DNA from: Lysobacter sp. A03
Lineage (GTDB): Bacteria > Pseudomonadota > Gammaproteobacteria > Xanthomonadales > Xanthomonadaceae
Length of the DNA: 64,000 nucleotides
Reading direction: 5' to 3'
NCBI RefSeq assembly: GCF_000855665.1
Contig: NZ_JXSS01000054.1
Location: forward strand, 1-64,000
The first letter of the stretch is position 1; every line of letters starts with the position of its first letter. Under the pieces are notes generated by a model, which did no database searches, had not been told where the DNA came from, and saw only the letters and a list, made by a program, of their open reading frames with translations. This document shows, piece by piece, positions 46,425-56,258 of this stretch. Position numbers and translations under genes: made by a program.

Positions 46425-47777
46425 TCAGAGCACGACGTTCAGCAGCACGATGAACACCAACAGCGGCGCCACGATCCGCACCACCCAGCGCCAGGCGGTG
46501 AACACTGCAGGGGAGATGCCGGCAAGCTGCTCGCGCAGCACGGTCTCCTTGAGCGCCCAGCCGGTGAACAGCGCAATCAACAACCCGCCCAGCGGCAGCA
46601 TGATGTCGTTGGCAAGCAGTTCGATCAGCCCCATCAGGTCGCGATCGAGCATCCGCACGTTGGACCAGATATTGAACGAGAACACCGTCGCCAGCCCAAT
46701 CAGCCAGCACACCCCGGCGACCATCAGAGAGCCGCGCTTGCGTGGCACGCTGCGACGCTCGACCAGGAACGCGGTGGCCGGCTCCAGCAGCGAGATCGAC
46801 GAGGTCCACGCAGCCACGAACAGCAGGCCGAAGAACATCAGGCCGTAGATGACGCCGCCGGTCATGACATCGAAGGCCAGCGGCAAGGATGTGAAGATCA
46901 GCCCGGGGCCGCCGCCGTGCGGATCGATGCCGAAGCCGATCACGATCGGGAAGATCGCCAGGCCCGCAAGCAGGGCGATCGCGGTATCCGCCAGGGCGAC
47001 GATAGCCCCGGTCTTGGGGATCGAGATGTCCTTGGGCAGGTAGGCGCCGTAGGTCATCATCGTGCACATGCCCAGGCTCAGCGAGAAGAACGCCTGGCCC
47101 ATCGCCGACATCATCATGCTGGCATTGACCTTGGAGAAGTCCGGCTCGAACAGGAAGCTCGCCGCCTTGCCCAGATGGCCGGTCGTGGCGCCGTAGCCCA
47201 CCAGCGCGATCAGGGTCAGCAACAGGGCAGGCATCAGGAAACGCACCGCGCGCTCAAGTCCCTTCTCCACGCCCAACCCGACCACGCCCACCGTCAGGCC
47301 CATGAACACGGCATGCCATCCGGCCAGCTCCCACGGGTTGGCCAACAGGTCGGAGAAGGTCGCGGCCGGGTCGGTGATGTGGGCACCGCCGAAGGCCTGC
47401 ATCAGGTACAGCCAGCTGTAGTGCAGCGTCCAGCCGCCAACCACACTGTAGAAACTCAAAATCAGGATGCCGGCGACGATGCCGATCCAGCCGATGCTGA
47501 TCCAGCCCTTGGCCGCCCCGGTTTCCCTGGTCAGCGCGACCAGCGTGGTGATCGGGCTGCGTCGGCCGTGGCGGCCGATCAGGATTTCCGCGATCAGGAT
47601 CGGCAGGCCGACCAGCGCGATGCACATCAGGTAGACCAGCACGAACGCGCCGCCGCCGTTGTCGGAGGCCAGGTACGGGAACCGCCAGATGTTGCCAAGA
47701 CCGACGGCCGAGCCGGTGGCTGCGAGGATGAACGCGGTTCGCGAGGACCACATACCGTGGATCGAGGTCTTTTCCAT
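46425..47777 (-). CDS. Sodium-dependent transporter, NSS/SNF family
   Basis: 450 residues. The unwound helix-1 sequence ATGSAVGLGNIWRFPYLASD is diagnostic of the LeuT-type fold, and a further block is WTSSISLLEPATAFLVERR. About 11-12 membrane helices, the length of bacterial members. Substrate is probably an amino acid, co-transported with Na+; the neighbour 26 bases upstream is a Na+/H+ antiporter, which could balance the sodium. Confidence 0.93.
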   Translation of the reverse strand: MEKTSIHGMWSSRTAFILAATGSAVGLGNIWRFPYLASDNGGGAFVLVYLMCIALVGLPILIAEILIGRHGRRSPITTLVALTRETGAAKGWISIGWIGIVAGILILSFYSVVGGWTLHYSWLYLMQAFGGAHITDPAATFSDLLANPWELAGWHAVFMGLTVGVVGLGVEKGLERAVRFLMPALLLTLIALVGYGATTGHLGKAASFLFEPDFSKVNASMMMSAMGQAFFSLSLGMCTMMTYGAYLPKDISIPKTGAIVALADTAIALLAGLAIFPIVIGFGIDPHGGGPGLIFTSLPLAFDVMTGGVIYGLMFFGLLFVAAWTSSISLLEPATAFLVERRSVPRKRGSLMVAGVCWLIGLATVFSFNIWSNVRMLDRDLMGLIELLANDIMLPLGGLLIALFTGWALKETVLREQLAGISPAVFTAWRWVVRIVAPLLVFIVLLNVVL

Positions 47778-47803
47778 TCAAGCAGTACCTTGTTGGGGAG
47801 CGT

Positions 47804-49288
47804 TTAGCGGGCCGGCGACGGAGCAGGCGCAGGGCCTGCGGCACGCGGCAGCATCAGGATCTTGAAGCCGGCGTAAGCGGAGACGACCGCAACCAGCGGG
47901 CCGACGAGGTTGAAGAACGCGTAGGGCAGGTAGTCCATGGTCGCAACGCCCAGGGTGGCAGCCATGTAGGCGCCACAGGTGTTCCATGGCACCAGCGGCG
48001 AGGTGATCGTGCCGCCGTCCTCCAGCGCACGCGACAGGTTGACCGGAGCTAGGCCGCGGCGCTTGTATTCCGGCGCGAACAGCCGGCCGGTGAGGACGAT
48101 CGCCATGTACTGGTCGGCGGCGACGATGTTCGCCCCGATGGCGGTGGCCAGGGTCGAGGCGATCAGTGAGCCAGCGGATTTGGCCGCCTTGAGCACGCTG
48201 CGGATCATGCGTTCCAGCAAGCCGGCCCGTTCCATCACCGCGCCAAAGCCCATCGCGCAGATGATCAGCCAGATGGTGTTGAGCATGCTGATCATGCCGC
48301 CGCGGCTGAGCAGGTCATCCACGGGGCCCACGCCGGTCTGGCCGTGGTAGCCGTCGAACATCGCCGTCCAGGCACCGGCCAGCAGCGCCATCGGCCGTGA
48401 CAGGGCCTCGTTATCCGCCAGCTGCAGCACCACGTCGGGCTGGAAGATCACCGCGAACACCGCACCCAGCAGCGCGCCGATCAGGATCGACGGGTAGGCG
48501 GGGAAGCCGGTGATGGCCAGGGCGAACACCACCACCATCGGTATCAAAAGATGCGCGCCGAGAGAGAATTGCTGACCCAATACCTGCGGCAGGTTGCCGA
48601 AGGCCTGGTCGGTGGCCAGTTCGCGCGCCTCGCCCAGGCCGATGATGGTGAACAGGATCAGGGCGATGACGATGCTCGGCACCGTGGTCCACAGCATGTG
48701 GCGGATGTGCGAGAACAACTCGCTGCCGGCCGCGGCGGGCGCGATATTGGGGGTGTCCGAAAGCGGGGAGATCTTGTCGCCGAAATAGCCGCCTGAGATC
48801 ACCGCGCCTGCCGTCACCGCCGGTGACATGTCCAGGCCTTGGGCGACGCCGATCAGGGCCACGCCCAGGGTTCCGGCCACCGTCCAGGAGCTGCCGATCA
48901 CCAGTCCGACGATGGCGCAGATCAGGCACGCGGCGGGATAGAAATACGAGGGATGGAGCAGCTTGAGGCCGTAGACGATCATCGTCGGCACGGTGCCGCT
49001 GAGGATCCACGTGCCGATCAGCGCGCCCACCGCCAACAGGATGAAGATCGGTCCGATTGCCAGCGAGATGCCGTGGACCATGCCTTCCTGGATGTCGTCC
49101 CACTTCAGCCCGTTGCGGATGCCGATGATCGCGGCGACACCGCCGGCCAGCATCAGTGATACCTGGTTGGCGCCCGAAGAGGCGTTGTCGGAGAACAGGT
49201 AGACGCCGGTCGCCAGCGCGATGGCAAGACACAGCAGCGGCAACAGCGCCTGGAACAGCGATGGCTGGCGAACCGGTCGTGGGCTCAT
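47804..49288 (-). CDS. nhaC: Na+/H+ antiporter, NhaC family
   Basis: 494 residues with about 11-12 membrane helices. NhaC features are SSWTVAGTLGVALIGV and the GGYFGDKISPLSDTPNIAPA block (about 160-185), and VPWNTCGAYMAATLGV near the C-terminus. It exchanges Na+ for protons across the inner membrane; some relatives also exchange malate/lactate. First gene of a probable two-gene unit with the NSS transporter; divergent from the NUDIX gene. Confidence 0.92.
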   Translation of the reverse strand: MSPRPVRQPSLFQALLPLLCLAIALATGVYLFSDNASSGANQVSLMLAGGVAAIIGIRNGLKWDDIQEGMVHGISLAIGPIFILLAVGALIGTWILSGTVPTMIVYGLKLLHPSYFYPAACLICAIVGLVIGSSWTVAGTLGVALIGVAQGLDMSPAVTAGAVISGGYFGDKISPLSDTPNIAPAAAGSELFSHIRHMLWTTVPSIVIALILFTIIGLGEARELATDQAFGNLPQVLGQQFSLGAHLLIPMVVVFALAITGFPAYPSILIGALLGAVFAVIFQPDVVLQLADNEALSRPMALLAGAWTAMFDGYHGQTGVGPVDDLLSRGGMISMLNTIWLIICAMGFGAVMERAGLLERMIRSVLKAAKSAGSLIASTLATAIGANIVAADQYMAIVLTGRLFAPEYKRRGLAPVNLSRALEDGGTITSPLVPWNTCGAYMAATLGVATMDYLPYAFFNLVGPLVAVVSAYAGFKILMLPRAAGPAPAPSPAR

Positions 49289-49505
49289 GCAGCCGACCTG
49301 ATCAACAAGCGAGTCTTTGACATGGATTCCCCAACGGCTGTTCAGTGGCGACGGTGGCTGCGTTCTGTCACGTCGCGCGAGCAGCGTGCGGGCCAGTGGC
49401 GGATCACCTTACCCCAGTGGTGAAACGGGCGGCAAGCCGCGCTCGAAAGCGGACGCGACGGGCATACTCAGGTCTCCCCGGACCACTGAACACGTACGCA
49501 AAGGT

Positions 49506-50099
49506 ATGGAAAATCCTCCCGCAATCGAGCTCGTCGCATTCCACCGTGAGCTGGAGGAGTACCGGCAGCGATGGCCCGGGGAGGGCGAGGTGGTTGCGCA
49601 CTTCCAGGACTTGTCGGCAGACACCCAGGACCCGTTTTCACGCTCTCGCCTGGCAGGCCATTTCACCGCTTCGGCGTGGCTGGTGGATCGCAGCGGCACG
49701 CGCGTGTTGCTGACCCACCACCGCAAGCTGGAGCGCTGGCTGCAACTGGGTGGCCATGCCGACGGCGACCGTGACCTGGCGGCCGTCGCACTGCTGGAAG
49801 CGCAGGAGGAATCGGGCCTGCCGGACCTGCGCCTTGAGCGCGAACTGTTCGATCTGGACCGGCACTGGATACCCGCGCGCGGTGAGGTTCCAGGCCACTG
49901 GCATTACGACGCCCGCTACGTCATCCAGGCCGGCGCCGATGAGCGGTACGTGGTCAGCGCCGAGTCACTGGACCTGGCGTGGCGGGACATCCGGCAGGTC
50001 GCCAACGGCGGTGATGGCGCCACCGTCGGAAGCTACGACGCCGCGTTGCAGCGCATGGCGCGCAAATGGCTGCAACGCCCCGGGCGCAGCGATCAGTAG
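49506..50099 (+). CDS. NUDIX hydrolase
   Basis: 197 residues from ATG 49506 (MENPPAIELVAFHRELEEYR); the frame is open further up without support. The Nudix box is GGHADGDRDLAAVALLEAQE then ESGL: the REUxEE core is LLEAQEE, so the usual Arg is absent while the metal-binding Glu residues are kept. It may cleave a nucleoside-diphosphate-type substrate, unknown. Convergent with serA and overlapping its stop by a few bases. Confidence 0.9.
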   Translation: MENPPAIELVAFHRELEEYRQRWPGEGEVVAHFQDLSADTQDPFSRSRLAGHFTASAWLVDRSGTRVLLTHHRKLERWLQLGGHADGDRDLAAVALLEAQEESGLPDLRLERELFDLDRHWIPARGEVPGHWHYDARYVIQAGADERYVVSAESLDLAWRDIRQVANGGDGATVGSYDAALQRMARKWLQRPGRSDQ

Positions 50100-51331
50100 A
50101 GGATGCGCGTGCGCAGTGTGCCCGGGATCGCCTTCAGCAGGCTCTTCAGCTCGTCGCCTTGCGCGCCCGTCGCGCTCACATCGATCACCACGTAGCCAAC
50201 CTCGGGATTGGTACGCAGGTACTGCCCGTCGATGTTGAGCCCGAGCTGGGAGAAGATCTCGTTGATCCGCGACAGCACGCCGGGAACGTTGCGGTGGATA
50301 TGCAGCAACCGCAGGCTGCCTTCGTGCCCGGGCAGGGTGACTTCGGGGAAGTTCACTGCCGACAGGGTGGTGCCGTTGTCGCTGTAACGGATCAGTTTTG
50401 CCGCCACCTCCAGGCCGATGTTGTCCTGCGCCTCCAGTGTGCTGCCACCGACGTGCGGGGTCAGGATGACGTTGTCGATGCCCACCAGCGGACTGCTGAA
50501 CAGGTCCTGGTTGCTGCCCGGCTCGATCGGGAATACATCCACCGCCGCTCCACCGAGGCGGCCGTCCTTCAGTGCGGCGGCGAGCGCGTCCACGTCGACC
50601 ACGGTGCCGCGCGCGGCGTTGATCAGGTGCGCGCCCGGCCGCATCCGTGCAATCTGCCCTGCGCCCATCATGTTGCGCGTGGCCGGCGTCTCCGGCACGT
50701 GGAGCGTTACCACGTCGCTTCGTTCCAGCAGGTCCTCCAGGCTGGCCGTCGGGTGCGCGTTGCCCAGCGTCAGCTTGTCCTCGATGTCGTAGAACAGGAC
50801 GTGCATTCCCAGCGCCTCGGCGATCACCCCGACCTGGGTGCCGATGTGGCCGTAGCCGACGATGCCGATGGTCTTGCCGCGCGCCTCGTGGCTGCCAGCG
50901 GCGCTTTTGGTCCAGCCGCCGCGATGGCAGGCGGCGTTCTTCTGCGGGATCCCGCGCAGCAGCATGATGGTCTCGGCGATCACCAGCTCGGCGACGCTGC
51001 GGGTGTTGGAGTAGGGCGCGTTGAACACCGGGATGCCGGCCAGCTCGGCGGCCTCCAGGTCGACCTGGCTGGTACCGATGCAGAAGCAGCCAATCGCGAT
51101 CAGGCGCTGCGCGTGGGCTAGGACGTCGGCCGTCAGGTGCGTGCGCGAGCGGATGCCGACGATGTGCGCCTCGGCGATCTCGCGCTTGAGCTGATCTTCC
51201 GGCAGCGCCTTGTCGTGCAGCACGATCTGCGAGTATCCGGCTTCGCGGAATCGATCCACGGCATTCTGGCTGACGCCCTCGAGCAACAGGACGCGGATGT
51301 CGGTTTTGGGGTAGGACGTCTTCTTGGTCAC
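50093..51331 (-). CDS. serA: D-3-phosphoglycerate dehydrogenase
   Basis: 412 residues from a GTG at 51331 (TKKTSYPKTDIRVLLLEGVS); the longer open frame upstream is not SerA-like. The nucleotide-binding stretch is TIGIVGYGHIGTQVGVIAEA, the catalytic parts are GCFCIGTSQVDL, HLINAARGTVVDVDAL and LTPHVGGSTLEAQ, and a C-terminal ACT domain (LLHIHRNVPGVLSRINEIFS) allows serine feedback. The E. coli-type enzyme also reduces 2-ketoglutarate to D-2-hydroxyglutarate, which explains the neighbour. Divergent from the flavoprotein gene, 129 bases apart. Confidence 0.95.
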   Translation of the reverse strand: MTKKTSYPKTDIRVLLLEGVSQNAVDRFREAGYSQIVLHDKALPEDQLKREIAEAHIVGIRSRTHLTADVLAHAQRLIAIGCFCIGTSQVDLEAAELAGIPVFNAPYSNTRSVAELVIAETIMLLRGIPQKNAACHRGGWTKSAAGSHEARGKTIGIVGYGHIGTQVGVIAEALGMHVLFYDIEDKLTLGNAHPTASLEDLLERSDVVTLHVPETPATRNMMGAGQIARMRPGAHLINAARGTVVDVDALAAALKDGRLGGAAVDVFPIEPGSNQDLFSSPLVGIDNVILTPHVGGSTLEAQDNIGLEVAAKLIRYSDNGTTLSAVNFPEVTLPGHEGSLRLLHIHRNVPGVLSRINEIFSQLGLNIDGQYLRTNPEVGYVVIDVSATGAQGDELKSLLKAIPGTLRTRILY

Positions 51332-51460
51332 GGCGGCTGCAGGGGTGGAAAGTGGACTCCGAATATCGCAGAAACGGCGTGCGTTTGCTGCGACGCAGCA
51401 CTGGACGCGGCAGACGGGCTGCTGGCACGCTGCATGGGTCCTCCTTGAAGGCTCGCCACA

Positions 51461-52861
51461 ATGCGTTCTGCAGTCACCGATTCCCTGCTTGCGGCCGTGC
51501 CCGGCCTGATGCTGAAAACCGATCCCGCGGACCTGGAGCATTACGGCCGTGACTGGACGCGGCGCTGGACGCCGGCGCCGATGGCGATTGCGTTTCCCGA
51601 ATCCGCGCAGCAGGTGCAGGCGATCGTGCGCTGGGCGCGTGCCGGGGGCGTGGCAATCGTGCCCTCGGGCGGGCGGACCGGGCTGTCGGGCGGTGCCGTC
51701 GCCGCCCACGGCGAGCTGGTCCTCAGCCTGGAGCGGATGGCGCGGGTGCTCGGCTTCGACGCGGTGGACCGCACGCTGACGGTGCAGGCCGGTATCCCGT
51801 TGGAGGCGGTGCACAACGCAGCGCGCGAGCAGGATCTGGCGTACCCCGTTGACTTCGCCTCGCGCGGTTCATGCTCGATCGGCGGCACCATCGCGACCAA
51901 TGCCGGCGGGATCCGGGTGATCCGCTATGGCAATACGCGCGAGTGGATCGCCGGCCTGAAGGTGGTCACCGGCGCCGGCGACCTGCTCGAGTTGAATCGC
52001 TCGCTGATCAAGAATTCCAGTGGTTATGACCTGCGCCATCTGTTCATCGGCTCCGAAGGCACGCTGGGCATCGTGGTCGAGGCCACCCTGCGGCTGACCG
52101 CGCCGCCCGCGCCCACCAATGTCATGCTGCTCGCGCTGCCGTCCTTCGACGTGCTGATGCAGGTGTTTGCAATCCTGCGCAGCCACCTCGCGCTGGAGGC
52201 CTTCGAATTCTTCACCGACCGCGCACTGGCGCATGTCCTGGCCCATGGCGCGCAGGCACCGTTCGCCGAAGTCCATCCGTATTACGTGGTGGCCGAGTTC
52301 GAGGCGGCCGACGAGGCGCAGGAGGCCGCCGCACTGGCTGCGTTCGAACTCTGCGCGGAGGCGGATCTGGTAAGCGATGCCGTACTGAGCAGCAGTGATG
52401 CCCAGGCCGCTCAGCTGTGGCGACTGCGCGAGGGCATCACCGAAAGCCTGGCCGCGTTCCGCCCCTACAAGAACGATGTCTCGGTGCGCATCTCGGCGAT
52501 GCCGGCATTCCTCGCCGAGGCCCAGGCGCTGCTGGGTGCGGGCTACCCCGACTTCGAGGTGGTCTGGTTCGGCCATATCGGTGACGGCAACCTGCACATC
52601 AACGTGCTCACGCCCAAGGGCATGGAGGAGGCGGAGTTCGTCGCCCGTTGCAGTGAGGTCACCGACACGCTGGCCGACATCTTGAAGCGCCATGGCGGCA
52701 GTATCTCCGCCGAGCACGGCATCGGGCTGGTCAAGAAGCCGTGGCTCGAAAGCACGCGCAGCGCCGAAGAAATCACGGTGATGCGCGGCATCCGCCAGGT
52801 TCTGGATCCTTCCGGGATCATGAATCCGGGCAAGGTTTTCGACGCCATCCCAAACGCGTAG
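51461..52861 (+). CDS. FAD-linked oxidase, probable D-2-hydroxyglutarate dehydrogenase
   Basis: 466 residues. The FAD-binding PCMH block VPSGGRTGLSGGAVAAHGEL (about 67-86) and GGTIATNAGGIRVIRYG, the C-terminal block WFGHIGDGNLHINVLTPKG (metal-binding His) and SAEHGIGLVKKPWLESTRS place it with GlcD/D2HGDH/D-lactate dehydrogenases. Next to serA, the likely job is reoxidising the D-2-hydroxyglutarate made by SerA, as shown in Pseudomonas. Glycolate or D-lactate are alternatives. Confidence 0.88.
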   Translation: MRSAVTDSLLAAVPGLMLKTDPADLEHYGRDWTRRWTPAPMAIAFPESAQQVQAIVRWARAGGVAIVPSGGRTGLSGGAVAAHGELVLSLERMARVLGFDAVDRTLTVQAGIPLEAVHNAAREQDLAYPVDFASRGSCSIGGTIATNAGGIRVIRYGNTREWIAGLKVVTGAGDLLELNRSLIKNSSGYDLRHLFIGSEGTLGIVVEATLRLTAPPAPTNVMLLALPSFDVLMQVFAILRSHLALEAFEFFTDRALAHVLAHGAQAPFAEVHPYYVVAEFEAADEAQEAAALAAFELCAEADLVSDAVLSSSDAQAAQLWRLREGITESLAAFRPYKNDVSVRISAMPAFLAEAQALLGAGYPDFEVVWFGHIGDGNLHINVLTPKGMEEAEFVARCSEVTDTLADILKRHGGSISAEHGIGLVKKPWLESTRSAEEITVMRGIRQVLDPSGIMNPGKVFDAIPNA

Positions 52862-52954
52862 GCGGGCTTGCTGCGCGCGTCGGGCATGCGGAAAAGGCGC
52901 CGCAGCGGTACTCTCTGCGCGCGTCGCCCATTTTCCGCCACAGGTCTGCTGCCA

Positions 52955-53275
52955 ATGATCCGATTCCGCCTTCTCGTCGCCGTGGTGCTCTGCGCTGCCT
53001 CCGCCGGCGCGTTTGCGTCCGCCACGTCCACGACCTCCGACGCGATCAGCGGCGCGGTGAAGGGCACGTCCAACGGCGTGTCGGCCAGCAGCGGGTCTTT
53101 CAGCGACGACCGCGTGGTGCTGGCTGCCCGCGATGATGCCGCCAGCTTTGTCGCCAGCGAAGGCGCGATCCGTGGCGTCCAGCTTGAGGCGGCACTGGCG
53201 CTGCTGCGCGCCGAACTGCCCAAGGCGGACGGGGCCAGTGACCTTGCGCTGGCACGGGCGATCCTCGCGCTCTGA
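52955..53275 (+). CDS. DUF2388-family secreted protein
   Basis: 106 residues from ATG 52955. Signal peptide MIRFRLLVAVVLCAASAGAF with cleavage near AFA-S. Mature sequence has the family pattern SATSTTSDAISGAVKGTS...SF then DDRVVLAARDDAASFVASEG and AIRGVQLEAALALLR. Role unknown; family members in pseudomonads are, from memory, next to DUF4105 genes as here, suggesting a shared envelope process. Confidence 0.85.
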   Translation: MIRFRLLVAVVLCAASAGAFASATSTTSDAISGAVKGTSNGVSASSGSFSDDRVVLAARDDAASFVASEGAIRGVQLEAALALLRAELPKADGASDLALARAILAL

Positions 53276-53300
53276 GTGGCGCTTCAGGTGACTTGGATCC

Positions 53301-55310
53301 GTGGCGGCCGTGCGCGGCCACGACCTGCCTGTGTTTCTGTCAGGCCCGGATGCTTGGGCCGCTGAGTCAGCCGGCTTGAACCAGCTCAGTCCGCCGGCGT
53401 CTCGTCTGTGCAGCGGTCTGCTGGCGGTGGGATTGCTGTGGTCTTGTGCCTCCGCCCACGCCGGGTTGCGGCTGCAGCTGGAAACCGACAGCCTCACCGC
53501 TCGGGAGGTGGCCGCCACCGCGAGCGTGCTGGACGCCGCGCTTGCCCGTTTGCCTCCCTCGCTGGTGGCGGAGACGGACCAGACCATCACCGTGCAGTGG
53601 AGCGACACGTTGCCGCACTCGGCGACCGGTCGGGCGCGGTCCCGGACGCTCCTGCTCAATCGGCGACTGCTTTCGCTTCTGGCGGCGGAACCTGCTGGTC
53701 CGTCCCACGCGGTGGAGGCCGAACCGCTCAGTGCTACTCACGGCGCCGACCCAGCACAGCACACAGCTCAGGCGGCGGGCCGCGCGCACAGCGAAGTATT
53801 GGCGACGTTGCTGCACGAGGTGGCGCATTTCCACGACCGCAGCACGGGGCTTTCCGCGGATCCCCGTTTGCTGGATCTCGCCGGTTGGCAGGTCAAGGTC
53901 AAGCGGCCACGCGCACGCGCCTCGGAGAACCCTTTCGTTGATCGCACGCCCGACCCGTACGAGCTGACCAGCCCACGGGAGTTTGTTGCGGTCAACCTGG
54001 AATATTTTCTCCTTGACCCGGAGTACGCGTGCCGCCGCCCGGCGCTGCACCGCTATTTCAGCGCGCACTTCGGCTGGACGCCGCCGCGCGCCGACTGCAG
54101 GCAGGGCTTCACCTACGTCGCGGTTGACTCGGACGGCGACATTGCGCGCGATGGGGACTCCGCACTGGCCACGCTGGACCCGGCCCGGGTGACCTCGGTC
54201 GAATACCTGCTGGCCGAGGGCAACAGCGAACCGATGAGCCGCTGGGGCCACAGCATGCTGCGCCTGGTGGTGTGCGCGCCCGGACGTGCCCCGGGACCGG
54301 AGTGCCGGTTGGATCTGCAACACCACCTCGTGCTGTCCTTCCGCGCTTTTGTCGATGACGTGCAGCTGTCCAGCTGGCGCGGCCTGACGGGGTCGTATCC
54401 CTCGCGCCTGTTCGTGCTGCCGCTGGCGCAGGTGGTGGACGAGTACACGCGCGACCAGCTGCGTGGACTGCAGTCCATTCCGTTGCAACTGGAGCGCAAC
54501 GAGATCGCCGCGCTGCTGGAACGCGCCGCGCGTCTGCACTGGAGCTACGACGGACGCTACTACTTCATCAGCAACAACTGCGCGGTGGAGACCTTCAAGC
54601 TGCTGCACGACGGCGTCCCGCGACTGGCGCAGGCACGTATCGATGCCATCACCCCAACCGGTCTGCTGCGCAAGCTCGAACGAGCCGATATCGCCGATGC
54701 GGATGTGTTGGACGACGTCGCGGAAGCGCGCCGTCTCGGCTACCGGTTCGACTCCTTGCGCGAGCGCTACCACGCCATGTTCGAGATCGCGCGCAGCGAA
54801 CTGGCGTTGCCGCAACCCAGGGTGGAAGACTGGTTTGCGCTTGGTGCCTCCGCCCGCCGCGTACCTTTTGAGCACGCCGGTATCCGCGCGACCGCGGCGC
54901 TGCTGTTGCTGGAGGAGGCAGCGCGGCGTCGGCAGCTGGTGTTGGCCAGGCAGGAGTTGAAGCGCCGCTTCCTGGGATCGCGCGGTGACGCGGCCGCGTT
55001 CGCGGACGTCGACGCCACACTGCAGCAGATCCTTGCTGACAGCGGGTTCCTCAGCCGTCCGGCAACGCTTTTCGCCGGTGAGCCCGGCTATGGTCTGCCG
55101 CAGCCGGCGGAAATCGATGCGCTGCAAAGCGACGCCGCCACCCGAACCCGGCGCCTGGCGGCATTGGGCAATCAACTGAGCTCAGGGGTGGAGGCGCTGC
55201 TGGATCCCGCCATGCGCGACGAACTTGCGGCGACAGAGATAAACCTGCGGTCGCTGCGTACGCAGATGGGTCGACTCAACCGCGAGGCCGGTGGGCTGGA
55301 ACTACCGTAA
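53301..55310 (+). CDS. DUF4105 envelope protein with HEXXH-like motif
   Basis: 669 residues from a GTG at 53301; an internal TTG at 53379 is possible, just before the signal-like RLCSGLLAVGLLWSCASAHA (35-54). An N-terminal domain contains LLHEVAHFHDR (zinc-peptidase-like HEVAH at 172-176), and the DUF4105 part includes LSFRAFVDDVQLSSWRGLTG, then YYFISNNCAVETFKLLHDGV (NC pair). Probably periplasmic or outer-membrane associated. It follows the DUF2388 gene by 25 bases. Metal-dependent proteolysis is inference only; no glutamate ligand was located. Confidence 0.82.
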   Translation: MAAVRGHDLPVFLSGPDAWAAESAGLNQLSPPASRLCSGLLAVGLLWSCASAHAGLRLQLETDSLTAREVAATASVLDAALARLPPSLVAETDQTITVQWSDTLPHSATGRARSRTLLLNRRLLSLLAAEPAGPSHAVEAEPLSATHGADPAQHTAQAAGRAHSEVLATLLHEVAHFHDRSTGLSADPRLLDLAGWQVKVKRPRARASENPFVDRTPDPYELTSPREFVAVNLEYFLLDPEYACRRPALHRYFSAHFGWTPPRADCRQGFTYVAVDSDGDIARDGDSALATLDPARVTSVEYLLAEGNSEPMSRWGHSMLRLVVCAPGRAPGPECRLDLQHHLVLSFRAFVDDVQLSSWRGLTGSYPSRLFVLPLAQVVDEYTRDQLRGLQSIPLQLERNEIAALLERAARLHWSYDGRYYFISNNCAVETFKLLHDGVPRLAQARIDAITPTGLLRKLERADIADADVLDDVAEARRLGYRFDSLRERYHAMFEIARSELALPQPRVEDWFALGASARRVPFEHAGIRATAALLLLEEAARRRQLVLARQELKRRFLGSRGDAAAFADVDATLQQILADSGFLSRPATLFAGEPGYGLPQPAEIDALQSDAATRTRRLAALGNQLSSGVEALLDPAMRDELAATEINLRSLRTQMGRLNREAGGLELP

Positions 55311-55398
55311 GCCGTGCGGTCACGGCGGCTTTGCAAGACGGAGGTATCGATCCGTCACCTGCCGCAGCCGACGTCAGGTGACGAATGGAGGGCTCCGA

Positions 55399-55965
55399 TC
55401 AGTCGGCGCGGCCGGCGAACTCACCGTTGCTGGTGCTGACCAGCACGCGCTCGCCGGTGGCGATGTACTCGGGAACCATGATCTCCAGGCCGGTCGACAG
55501 GCGCGCCGGCTTGGGCCGCTTGGTCGCGGTGCCGCCCTTGAGCTCGGGCGGCGTCTCGATGACTTCCATTGCCACGCTCGCCGGCAGCTGCAGCCCAACG
55601 GGCAGGTCGTCGATGATCTGCACGTAGCAGCCGGACAGGTCGTCAACGATGTAGCCGGCGTCATCGCCGACCGTTGCCGCGTCCAGCGTGTAGGGCGTGT
55701 AGTCCTCGTCATCCAGGAACACGAACGCGTCGCCGTCCCTGTAGGAGTAGGTGACCTGGCGCCGGCTGAGCTCGACTTCCTTGAGCTCGTCGTCGCCGCC
55801 CAGGCTGAGGTCGAACTTGTTGCCGCCGGGCACCGAGTACATGGTGAAGCGGAACTTGACGTTGCCGCCGCGGCCTTGGGCGGCGCTGCGCTCGATGTCA
55901 CGCACCTGGTAGACGGTGCCGTTGTGCTCGACCACGTTTCCTTTCTTTACATCGTAGGCTTTCAT
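55399..55965 (-). CDS. efpL: Elongation factor P-like protein EfpL (YeiP)
   Basis: 188 residues ([20 protein letters not shown]). The tip region reads [18 protein letters not shown], with Arg at the position of the modified Lys of EF-P, as in YeiP/EfpL, and the rest ([20 protein letters not shown]) is the OB-like C-terminal domain. It binds ribosomes stalled at proline-rich motifs. Start overlaps the stop of the small membrane protein gene by four bases. Confidence 0.93.
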   Translation of the reverse strand: MKAYDVKKGNVVEHNGTVYQVRDIERSAAQGRGGNVKFRFTMYSVPGGNKFDLSLGGDDELKEVELSRRQVTYSYRDGDAFVFLDDEDYTPYTLDAATVGDDAGYIVDDLSGCYVQIIDDLPVGLQLPASVAMEVIETPPELKGGTATKRPKPARLSTGLEIMVPEYIATGERVLVSTSNGEFAGRAD

Positions 55966-56258
55966 CTTGGTTTTTCTGCCGGTGGAAGCGCACCGTAGAT
56001 GCGCTCATTCAGTACCCATGTGATCGCGGCCCAGACCGTGCCGCCAAAAGCGCACAGCACCGCGGCCACGCCGATCAACAGTTCAAAGCGGGGGTTGCCG
56101 AAGCCGAATTTCGACCACATCAGCACGGCCATGAGGGCGAACATGCCGCCGCCGTAGAGCAGCAGACCGCGGACCACCACGAATCGGCGCATGCCGCGCG
56201 CGCGGATGGCCGGCCAGCGCCGCGCCAGTCGGGACGTGCGCTGGCCGCCGGGCATCAC
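55962..56258 (-). CDS. Small inner-membrane protein, two helices
   Basis: 98 residues. Helices [18 protein letters not shown] and [20 protein letters not shown], with an Arg-rich N-terminus ([20 protein letters not shown]). Start overlaps the SDR stop by four bases and the end overlaps efpL, so it is translated within the same unit. Family not recognised. Confidence 0.75.
   Translation of the reverse strand: MMPGGQRTSRLARRWPAIRARGMRRFVVVRGLLLYGGGMFALMAVLMWSKFGFGNPRFELLIGVAAVLCAFGGTVWAAITWVLNERIYGALPPAEKPR

Noticed and set aside
53367-55175. 602-codon open frame opposite the DUF4105 gene
   Set aside because: Plus-strand gene has a family pattern, signal peptide and a DUF2388 neighbour; the opposite frame has none.
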